Assembly (NCBI GenBank): GCA_002633005.1
Contig: NMRA01000392.1
Coordinates: 309,863-373,862 of the forward strand
Reading direction: 5' to 3'
Length of the DNA stretch: 64,000 bases
Source: Phoronis australis
Lineage: Eukaryota > Phoronida > Phoronidae
This document shows positions 26,521 to 37,100 of the stretch, piece after piece; position 1 is the stretch's first letter; every line of letters starts with the position of its first letter. The notes below the pieces were generated by a model, which did not search any database, was not told the DNA's origin, and saw only the letters and a list, made by a program, of their open reading frames with translations. The translations under genes and the position numbers were made by a program.

Positions 26521-26970
26521 ATGGGCGACACGTTTCCATGTGTTGGCCATCGTATTGCATATCTTAATTGTATCTGCACATTTGTTGCAAAGATGGCTCT
26601 CATTTATTCAGCCGATGATCATGTAAATAAAGACGACAAAATATTGATGAAAAGGACAAAAGTTATTGTCAGCCCAATCAATATTTGCCGTGACGAAGGT
26701 TGGCTTTTCTTATCTTATGCAAGCAGGTAACATTTGCCCAAGCGACTGACAATGCCAACGTGTGCCGACTCAAATATCTTTAAGATTAATAATATATCTG
26801 CCACTTTGGCTCAGATGTTACACCAAGTAATTGGTTGCGTGTCTTCTAAAATACCACCTCTTGTTTTGCCCCTGTAACAGGTGGTCAGGCGATTTCCATA
26901 TTTCTTGTCGCCGATACTCATCATTAATATCTTAGTAACCAAGACAGCTTGCTCGTAAGTGTCTCTTAAT
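26520..26970. promoter_or_regulatory. Candidate cis-regulatory block upstream of prox1 coding exons
   Basis: A complex, non-repeated segment with closely packed factor-like words: TGTAAATAAAG (Fox-like, 26621), CAATCAATATTTG (26676), TAAGATTAATAATATA (Otx/homeobox-like, 26780), CAAGTAATTGG (homeobox, 26824), AGGTGGTCAGGCGATTTCC (26879), TCATTAATATC (26920). The 133-codon frame at 26329-26730 overlaps it and resembles no protein. Assignment is by composition only. Confidence 0.2.
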
Positions 26971-27297
26971 ATGTAACATCACAGGTTTGCCTTCACGGAA
27001 ATAACGTCAGTGTGTGTTTTATTTGTAATAAAGTAATTGTAATCAGATTACTAACTCTACTATAAAGTATTTGAAAGGAATGAAAAACCAATTACTTTCT
27101 GCTGTTATGGTTTTCTTCTTTAGGTTTTAAAAATTTTTCAAGAATTTCTATGAGTAAGTGTATTGTTTAAAGTAGTTAATTTCCCATGTGCATTTATTCA
27201 GACGGTGACTGGGCTGTGTGCCACATTCTGAGTGAAAATAGGTTGTGTATTTCATATGTAATTTTGGTTGTGTGGAAAACAAATGTGACTTTCTGTT

Positions 27298-27665
27298 AAA
27301 GTGCTGTCCACACACAGACTTACCATAGAACAATTTACTCCTGGAAGGAGTTGCCGCTAGGTTTGAGGGCTGTCTGGACGCTATTTAAACTAGAGCAACA
27401 TGTGACAACTTACTCTACCTTATTGAGGTAGGGTAACTTGTTCTAAGGGTAACTTGTGTGGCAAGGCGTAAGCGGTTACATGCAGACACTTCTTTTGCAC
27501 CCCATATTTGTATGGTAGTTGTTCATTACCATGCTTAAGAGCAACAACTTCCACCCTACCATAGTTATTGGATATGTGTTTGTGTGTGGATGCTCTACTT
27601 AAAAGTAGCGTAAGTTGCATTAGTGTATGTTTTTTCTAAGGTAGGCTAAGTGTGGACGGGACTTT
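27298..27665. mobile_element. MITE with GTCCACAC-type terminal inverted repeats
   Basis: Left end AAAGTGCTGTCCACAC (27298); right end GTGTGGACGGGACTTTA (27650-27665), its imperfect reverse complement. The interior AACTTACTCTACCTTATTGAGGTAGGGTAACTTG is itself partly palindromic. A second copy is at 34338-34705. Non-coding. Confidence 0.75.
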
Positions 27666-28229
27666 AGTGGCGGGGCAGCTTACCAAGATCCTAGGATACA
27701 ATTCTGAGGTGGTCACTTTTGTCATTCTCCAACATTTAAATCTCAATTTCTCACCAGAACTCCTGATATTTCACTTCTAAAATTAGTCCACTATGCCCTC
27801 AAGTGTCACAATTTACTGTTGAGTTGATATTCTGTCTGACAATTTACTATCTTGTATTTGTTTACTTTGGGCCAATGGCTGTATGTTTATATATCAATAA
27901 AATCTCATAAAACCAATGATTTTGCTCATTGAAAACATTTTACTTCTTCTGAAAACCGGTTGCTGTTAGTTGCAGCCATCACAATAGATACCCTTGTTGC
28001 TTTTTATGATGATGTAACTTGACATTTTTCCTGTGCACTAAGTGCCTATTCTGGTTGTGTTGTTCATGCAGTCTTCTATATAAACAATGTATGTCTGTCT
28101 GTGGTGACATTGTTTGTCTCTATCCCACAAGTAGCTTGTAAGCATTCTCTCCAGTCCTTCTGTTACACTAAGTGGTGTCTGTTATTACATTGTACATTAT
28201 GATATAAATCTAATCATATTACTTTCATA

Positions 28230-28650
28230 AACCAGCCAGAGATGCGTTACACGGAGTTTAATTGTCTTCTTTTCTCTAAATGAGCTCGAGCCTTCTGGTT
28301 AATTGAATTGTTTTTTACTTCTGAACAAGGCAGCTTCCCATTACTGGGTCTGTGACACAAGGTTTACTTTTCGAAATTAGATTGCTAGTTTCTTTGATAT
28401 CTTACCTGATATTAAATGATGAAATCTCCATGAGGCACATGTGCTTGATTACAAATTAATTTGTGGATTTCTGTTTTTAATTCGGACCTGTCTTTCTAAT
28501 GAATATTTCTTATTAGATGCGCTATTTGATTGATGATTGATTATATTTTCTGGAACATAAATGTGATTATAATACCTCTTTAATTGTGATTATATGATTT
28601 ATCATGTACATCAACGAAAGGCTGGCCTGGGTCAACTCCAAATCTGCTAT
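28230..28650. promoter_or_regulatory. Homeobox/TALE-rich block 1 kb upstream of the prox1 exon (candidate enhancer)
   Basis: Contains TGATTGATGATTGATTAT (28528-28545), two overlapping Pbx/Meis/Hox-like TGATTGAT words, plus TTAATTGAATTG (28299), ACAAATTAATTTG (28450), GGTTTACTTTTCG and several TGATTATA. Not repeated elsewhere in the window. Functional meaning is inferred. Confidence 0.2.
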
Positions 28651-29501
28651 TTTTTAATTGTCAAAAATACACATTTCGTTTTGTGTCCTACTTTAGGTAA
28701 AATATTACGTTTGCGTCATGTGTAAAAAGACTTATTCCTCAGTACAACTGTACAGTTGCGTCCACATATCTGTCTTTTAAATGCCTGCTTTAGGCTAAAC
28801 ATCTATCCCAAATTTAAAGAAATTCTACTTATTCGGTAACAACGTTTGTTGCATTTGGTTCATCGCGCAACCTTTGGTTTTTCAGTTTCTTGATTTAAAC
28901 AACCTGGGCATTATCCCGAATCGAATCAGTATGGTACTTAAATTTAAACATTTCAAGATAAGTTTTGCCTTCTTATGTGCTAGTTTACTGGAATGCTTGT
29001 GTTGAATTCAAACAGTTAGATAAACTACACTGTTCTAAACACGATGTAGATATTAATATTAGTGCACTCTATCAGGTCTTATCTGAGCACTACAGACCTA
29101 ACATCTTAGGCCCATTGTTTCTCCAATCTAACTGCTTGGAAACAATGGGTTTTGCCAGTCTTATGATCTCATTCTTAGATAGGCAGGCAGCTTTATTACC
29201 TGTTGTTATCTGTTTGGCCGCTACTCTATCAGTCTGACCATATTCAGGTCCACTCGGCAGAGTGTTGTTAGTCCTTTTTCAGTCTTATGCTGGATTGGTT
29301 GAGGTAAAAGATGCAGATAGTTGCCCCAGGAGAATCATGTCATCGAGTTAGTTTTAAGTTTTTCATCACCTGTAAAAGCGTTGTTGCTGGGTTTGACAAG
29401 TTCCAACGAAGATATACTCTTGAAACAAATTTTAAATAAGGCTAGATTTGCAACTATGTTTTCAGTGTAAATAAATTCCTGGTTTTTCTTCTCATTTACA
29501 G
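28651..29501 (+). other. prox1: Intron end before the first recognised prox1 coding exon
   Basis: Ends with TTTTTCTTCTCATTTACAG, a good U2 acceptor (29483-29501). The 90-codon frame at 28965-29237 is unrecognised. The 5' exon or exons of prox1 were not identified. Confidence 0.6.
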
Positions 29502-29521
29502 GTTCCTTGAGAGAGAAAACT

Positions 29522-31159
29522 ATGGAAGGACGCACAGAAAGCTGGCTGGATGCTGCTAGTGCATTTCAACCATTCTACGCCAATTCCAAAGAACTTCTGG
29601 AGAACAACTTCAAGGGTGGCGGCAACAGGTTCTCTCTCTTCAAACAACAGATGGAGCTACCAGATGGACGAGCAGATGTGCTGAAGGAAATCTTAAGAAA
29701 CAAAGAAGCGCATGTTGCGAGCTTGACGAGTGAAAATGAGGAAAATGGACAAGTGTCTGGAAAGACATCTCCATGCTATGACAACAGAGAGTTTGACCGA
29801 CAGAGTAGCACTTCCAGTATGGATGAAGACAGCGATCGTGATGAAGAATCAGAGAAGGGGTGTGATGGGAAAAAGGAAACGAACGAAGTCGAGCTCAAGA
29901 AGGCAAGAGTTGAGAACATCATCACTAACATACAGCATTCACCACGGTCAAACGGTGAAACTCATAATGGTGCTGGCAGCAACGAGTCGCGTCGGAAGAA
30001 ACGAAAACAGAATCAACCGCAGCAGCATGAGTCGACAGTAACAGAAAGCAAGTACCTCAAGATGGATGAGAGGAATGCTGTGCAACAGCAGTTACGAGAG
30101 ATGCAACAGCAGCTGTCGTGTATACAGAAGCGCTACAGCAAATTATTTGACGATGTTCATTCAGATGAGGAGCTCTTGTCCCCGCTTGTGTTAGAGGTCG
30201 ACTCTAATGATAAAACTTCCTCAGGGCAGCCTGAATCCCCAAAGACTGCCTGTAAGAATAATGCATCAGATATACAGTTGAACGTGAGTCAGCTGACCAG
30301 CGTGGAACTGCAAGATCTTAACAAATCACTCAAATCTGAAATTGTAGCGGCAGTTGGCAGCGCTATTGATGCAGTGGTGAAAAAGTTCATTGAACGACCA
30401 CAAGAGAAAGCAGAGCCCACCAAACCAGAAAAAGAATCTACACCAGAAATGAAATCTCCAAACCCTGTACTACCGCAGCAGACAGATCTGACCAAGAAAG
30501 CAATGCACAGCCCATTCGAGAGATTTGAAGAAGCTAGGAATCGAATGAGAACCAAAGTCTCTGACAAGCACTTGAACAACTACTTTGAGCACATGGCTGC
30601 TGCCCGCGCCTACCCACTTGAGGTCCCTCTTCCTTTCCCTCGTTTCTTCAGCCCACCTTCTCTCTACTATCCTCATACTCAGGTGCCTTTGCCTCAGCCC
30701 CTAACACATACGCCTAAAGCCCCTGAACAGACCGAAGCCCTGTCGCTAGTCTGCCCTCCCAAAAAAAAGCGTACTAAAGTGACTGACACTCGATTGTCAC
30801 CTCGGGCCGCACGTGCCTTGCTCCAAGAGCCAGTGCCCACCCGCACTTCTGATAGTGGCCAGCACTGCCCTACAGACATGTTCTCTCAAAGCATGCACAC
30901 GTCGTTACCAACTAGCGTGGCGATCCCAAACCCCAGTCTCCAGCACTCTGACGTACTGGCCATGTACTCTCGTGGTGACTTCAGTATCTTGAATGACTCG
31001 ACCTTGTCTTCACTACATCATTCACCCTCGATGGGCGAGAGGGGATCCCCAGGTGAGGCCAGGACACCATCAGATGGCGTCTCACTGTCATCCTACTTGA
31101 AGAAAGAAGACGACAGTTCGTCAAACGAGGGATCTTGCTTCACCAGTGCTGTAGGAACA
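29522..31159 (+). CDS. prox1: prox1 first recognised coding exon (residues 1-546)
   Basis: Large exon encoding the regulatory N-terminal three quarters. The acceptor is a CAG at 29499-29501 after a pyrimidine tract; the ATG is at 29522. Conserved pieces include [10 protein letters not shown] (matching the vertebrate NVLRKLL block), KKARVENII, a RRKKRK nuclear signal, and a [10 protein letters not shown] block near residues 522-530 that corresponds to the vertebrate SLSLIKSE motif, a likely sumoylation/interaction site. The exon ends at ACA (31157-31159), where an exact U12 AT-AC donor, ATATCCTT, begins at 31160. Strong-looking GT donors at 31053 (CAG|GTGAGG) and 31151 are in the wrong phase for the homeodomain exon and were not used. 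The frame stays open to a stop at 31223-31225, so an unspliced transcript would give a protein without a homeodomain. Confidence 0.93.
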
Positions 31160-34100
31160 ATATCCTTTTTTACAAAACTTTATATGTCAAATCCGTGTAT
31201 TCCTTGTGTTTTTTTTGTAAATTAATCTGCCTTAGTTATCACCTGAGTAGGTAGCAGTCTATCAGTTATAAGGTGTTACTAAAATATGAACATTTTATGA
31301 ATTACAACCTTCTAATGTGTTTACTGTAAATGGCCATTTACACCAGAAATTCAAAAGTTAAACTATAACTTGGGCCTAAAATTTAGTCAATTTTAAAAAA
31401 AATTTGTGTCATGTTGACACAGTAGCTTTTTTCCAAGTATAGTTTGTGTTGAAAGACATCCGATGTGCATTTTGGCTGAACTTGGAAGTGGGTTTGAAAG
31501 ATGCTCTGTATGTCCTTAACCAAAGGATTTCCATTTTTTGCTTGATGCCCTGTTACAACTGAAAAGACTAAAGGCTTAGCTTTAGTTAAAATAATCTTTT
31601 AAGTATTACGCTGTGTGCAGTTCATTATTTTTATTTTATTGGTAAACTATATCTTAGTTTAAAATGGTTAGATACAGTTCTGTGAAATATGAGCAGCCTA
31701 AAAATCTGTTTATAATTTCACTGAACACGGTTTATGTTTTTTCCTTATATTGGTAGATTTTATTTTTTAAATAGGTAATACTTAAAAGCCTAGTTTAATT
31801 TCAGTGAGGACAGTTATATTTTGCTTGGTCCCCTTTTCATGCTATGTAGCTGTCAATATCCTTGAAACTATTTGTAAGTTCAATGAGCCTTGTTTATTCG
31901 AGTTCTTTCTGGTAGATTTTTGGTTTTAATTGGTTGGCAACAGTTGGTATACTTAAGCTATTTGTATTATGTGTTGATTTCATTCTTTTGTGAATGCGTC
32001 AGGCATAATCAGTTTTATCACTGAGCTAGCGTGGGTTGTAATCCATACAAGATGCTACCAACTGTAAGAACAGAAAGTGTGCCAGTCTTCGCTAATGCCT
32101 TAAATATTAAGTAGCGAACTTATAATAAAATAAGGATTATAAATGGATTTTTGCTATGTAAATTATCTTGCTGTAATCTGATTATTTTTTTGTCATTAAG
32201 ATTTGACACAAGACACATTAATAACAAGTGATGCTTTCTGCTTTTGAATGCCGCCTGCTTATTCAATGCTGCTGGTGGAGTTATTGCTAAATATTGTGAA
32301 TAGGGACATTGCTAGAGCTTATTTACAAAGACTGCAACCAGTATCATGGTAATGAACAGTTAATAAAACTGTTCACTATTATTCATGTAATGCAGTCTTA
32401 TAGTCCCAGCACTTAACTTGTTTAGACACTTTGTTCTAAGCAATCTAGAATTCTGCCTGTATGTTCTTTGAAAAAGTTGGCAAATTCCCCCTAAATTCAG
32501 TTTTTTTTTTGAAGTTATGGCAATTACCCAAAAGGAAAGGTGACCTAAAGTAATGCTAAATTATTTGAATTACTTGTCGCTATAATGAATAAACAATGCT
32601 AACCTAAACCGCAAATTTAAGACACAAAGACGACCGACAACTTAAATTATATTTTATTTTTTTCACGTAAAATATGTAGCACCAAATTGATGCTTTATCA
32701 TGTTCATGTTTTGTATAATGTCTACCATCACAAAATTTTTAAAATGCCTGGGCACTCGCTGCTATGAAAGAGGACCTTGTAAAATGAGAAAAGCGTCAGT
32801 TGTGACAAATATTTTTGTCCAAAATTGGCTAGTTTTTACAGTACTACTGCTATTATGTGGAAATTTTGCTTCAAAGTTTCAGCACTTATCAAGGAGAAGA
32901 AATTTTATCAACTTTTTTGGAAACTGTTATATTGTTTTTCCATTTATGATTCTAAGTTCTTAGTAATTGCACAATACTACGGATATCCTTGTTTGTTTTT
33001 AGGCTCTGTGAATTAGGAAAGCACCTTTTCTCTACACTGTAGAATATTGCAGTCAAACTGTGTGGACTAAAATAATAGCTAAAATTGCCTTGTTTGTTTT
33101 TTCAAGGTTTCCTGACACTGCTGTGAATGCTAGAATTTTTCAAAACTGCCAGATGATGGCGATGATATAGAAACTAAATTATAAAACCATTAATTTGGTC
33201 CTACAATTTTCCAGTAAAAAATAACAAAATGAAATTTTACATATTATATCATAAATTGGTGATATTTCACCGTAGTCAATGAATGTGTTCAGTAGCATAT
33301 CTTTAGATAAAGAAGTAATGAGATCATGTCCACCTACATATTTAATGCTTTTATCCATTGTTCGATCATTGAACCTACAGAGCCTCAGGTAGCCAGTGTT
33401 CAAGATGTGCTAAGATGGCTCATTACACCTTTGTTTAGTCAATACAAATGTTCTTCATGGTTTGCTTTTGTTTTCGCAGCGCAGCAGCATCCACTCATCA
33501 ATTGTTCATTAGTCAGGTTATTCCGCCTGCTCTTAAGTGACATCCCCCATTGTATTTGAATTCTACAGAAATAACTGATGTGTATTGTGTTTTCTGCATT
33601 CTGTTAAGATTTTTATCCTACGGTATTAAGGTCGTCCTCAAAAATAAAATACTTCCATTACTTGTTGAATATATGTGTTTTATGTGATATCCTTGTCAGT
33701 TGAGAGTTTGTCTAGTTTTATTAAAAGCCTGTCTCAAAAATGTCTCATTCCATTTTATTAAGAGGTGCCTGTCTCAAAACTGTCTCTTTTCTTTCAAGTG
33801 CGATAATAGAAATGATAGTACATGGTGGCTGTCATCCAATTGCTTCACTTATAAGATGATGAAAATGAGGGTGATGGTGGTGAATACAAGTTCAGTAGTT
33901 CTCATATTAATCTTAAAATTAGCCGTAGCATAGGGGTAGTCCTTCAATGCTTTTCATGATGGCTCTTCTGAAATCAGCAGTCGTGGTTAAGAAAATAAGT
34001 TTTTGCTTTGCGGGGATAAGTGGTTTAATTTCAGGAGTAACTGGCAAAACGCCAGTGGTTCAGTATGAACAGTTGCCAGTGTGAGACATAGATTACTTGA

Positions 34101-37100
34101 TGTGCAAGAATTATTTTGTAGAATAAGAAATTACCTAAAATTCGATGCATGAATTTCATGGGGAAGGTCTTGTATTATTAGTACTGTGTTTAATAAATAT
34201 TGACATAATTTTATAATCCAAGGGGATAGCTTCCATATGTAACTGAATACACACTGAGAAGTACTGGTGATTGACAAGATGTATAATCTGCTGTTATCTC
34301 TATGACATAAGAAATACTACAATATACATTGTGTGTTAAGTTCAGTCCACACTGGGACTAACTTACCCTAGAACAAGTTAGTCTTGGAATGAGTTGTCGC
34401 TAGGTTTGGAGGGAGTGAAACTTACCCCACTTGTGACAACTTACTCCACCTTATCAAGGTAGGGTAACTTTTTCTGTGGTAACTTGTGCTACACGCAATT
34501 GCTGTGTGGCTGCAAATTTGGGGCAAGGCGGAAATAATTATTGGCCGCGGTTACATAACAGGCAGGTCTTCTGTGTTGTATTCACATCAGCTGTTCATTG
34601 TCATGCACAGAGCAACATCTTCCACCTTGGTCTAGTTATCAGATATGTGTGTATGGGGATGCTCCTCTTAAAAGTGGAGTAAGTTGAACTAGTGCTACTT
34701 TAGTACCGTAGTATCTGCAATAGATGACTGTGATATCAGTTAAAGGAGGTGGTGCATACTTATGAAAAGTACTAAGGTTACACCTTCATAGCCAATGTAA
34801 TTGTTATTGCCATCCTCATTATATATGAGATTGTCTATAGATATCAAAATTTATAAAAGCGTACAAAGGCATGCTTTGGGCAAAGCAGATCCATAATACT
34901 TCTATAAATTGTTGATTTTTTTTCTCCCTGTAAACAATTTCCAGTGACAATTTCAAAAAATGTTTAAGTGTATGTCGGGCATTAGTGCTCTGTTCACAGT
35001 TTTCACCGCTTTCACGAGCGTACAAATCGTGTGGTTTTGGGGAGAGACGGGGCTTGCTCACTAAGTGAACCCTTTTGACGTTGTAAAAATGGTGGTATCA
35101 AATAACAGGCACTTTTTCGATATATTCTGAACAACTTTGATACAATGTGCTGAACTGGGGTGGGAAACCAAATTAACATTGGCTACGCTTGTTTATCTTG
35201 GGTTAGAACACGTTGATGGTGTCGCATGCGAGTCATGTTTTTGGCAAGCTTACAGCCTTGATGTGACAGGGCACTAATTCCCCTCCCCCATCATACATTT
35301 GGTACTGGACAACACCACCTAATCATCTTACGATCACTGATCTTAATCTGTGTGCTAAACTATAGTTAAGTTCATAGCAGGTACATTTCGCTTAGCTCTT
35401 AGTCAGGTCTTAGTCAACTCATAGTGCTTGAACCATGTTTCAGTAGACACTAGTTGCATGCTGTGTTCATCCTTAACTATGTTCACACCAGCACACTGAC
35501 GCCAATGCTGGACAACACCACCTAATCATCTTACGATCACTGATCTTAATCTGTGTGCTAAACTATAGTTAAGTTCATAGCAGGTACATTTCGCTTAGCT
35601 CTTAGTCAGGTCTTAGTCAACTCATAGTGCTTGAACCATGTTTCAGTAGACACTAGTTGCATGCTGTGTTCATCCTTAACTATGTTCACACCAGCACACT
35701 GACGCCAATGCATCTGCGAAAGGCAAAACTCATGTTCTTCTACGTCCGCTACCCCAGCTCAGCTGTTCTCAAGATGTACTTCCCTGACATACTATTCAAC
35801 AAGAACAACACCGCCCAGCTGGTGAAGTGGTTCAGCAACTTCAGGTAGTCATGCTTCCTTACACTTAAAGCTGCATATCATGCTTTTTAGCTGGCTAAAA
35901 CATAATTCAAATTAGGCCTTTAACTCTTCCAAAATTTATTGTAATATTCCTCATCATTATAGGATTCTATCTCTGTCACTAGTTCCGGTCAGAGGCAATG
36001 CATACAGGGGCCAGTTTGTTTCAAATTCACAATTTTAGGTTGGACCAACTCCAATGCCAATGTACTCTGAGGCATTCTCTTGTGTTGTTGTTGGTTTTAA
36101 TGTTCTACTGGTAAGGAGAAATTGAATGCCGTCACGTCACGGAAAGGGAGATCATGAGACTGATTTTCTAAGAGTAAAAGCCCTAACGCAATGTTTGTTT
36201 TTAGCTGACTAAAGAGGGTGAAATGTAACTTTAATGTGATAACCTTCTATTATTTTGGTATGGATTATTGTTGTCATCAAATTATTACAAGATTTTTATG
36301 GTTGAGCAAACCGTTAGAAGGTGATATGTGCAAACTGTGAGAGAAAATTGGACATCAGATCATTGATCACAACAAAATTGAAAACGTTCAAATCAGTGAT
36401 TGCTTTCTGAAATGTTTTAAATGTAGAAATGTCTGTCTAGATGTTTGTCTCCGGATGTTTATTCTGAGTGTTAGGTATGGAGATTAGTTATCTATTAACA
36501 CATTGTTACTGAATATTACCTGTGATCTTTGGAGCAATATTTTGAAAAATGAGCACCGTTGTTAAATACCAAAATCCCAAAAGAAGTCATCATTTCAGTG
36601 GCACTTCGCCAGTATCCACTTTTCAAGGTGTGCCCATTTCTGGAGACGTCCTGTAACCCGGTGCCTGTTGCTTGCTGAACTCATCTTCGTCCATTATTAT
36701 TCAGTACAGATGAATTACATAGACTTCCAAGACAGCCAACTTCAACAATACCCATGATCATAATTTACAAAGCCTCGAAAAAATCAATGATGTGAATGCA
36801 TTTGTGTATGTCTAAGGCATGATAATACAAACAACACAAGATGCTGGTGACTTAAAATTTAAATGGACTTTTAAGTTTGTCATCGAGTCATCTTTAGTTT
36901 GTACTGCACACATTTTTAAAACCCAACCCAAGTATGGCCTACTAAGTTTGCATAGATTGTTTGCTTGTTTGTTTACACATCGAGCAGATATACAGGTCTC
37001 GAACAGTATATCACTAGTTTGATCTGTCATCAGGTGTGGAATAAAATGTAAAAATTAACAACATTGTTTAGTATCTGTTGTGAATTCATATTTTAGGTTG

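Noticed and set aside
26329-26730. 133-codon plus-strand frame upstream of prox1 as a gene
   Set aside because: No known motif, and codon use is like the intergenic background. A regulatory block is the better, still weak, reading of 26520-26970.
29507-29521. TTG at 29507 as the prox1 start
   Set aside because: An open frame runs from there, but a normal ATG follows at 29522 and animal genes rarely start at TTG.
31053-31054. Strong-looking U2 donor CAG|GTGAGG inside the prox1 exon, possibly paired with an exon at 33480-33516
   Set aside because: A 37-base exon at 33480-33516 would restore frame, but this drops the conserved [10 protein letters not shown] block and inserts unconserved residues. 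The exact U12 signals give a simpler, conserved junction.
35693-35694. AG acceptor five bases after the AC as the homeodomain-exon start
   Set aside because: It needs a phase-2 donor; the only ones are weak (TC|GTCAAA at 31120, CC|GTGTAT at 31195). The AC acceptor is phase 0 with a consensus U12 donor and branch site.
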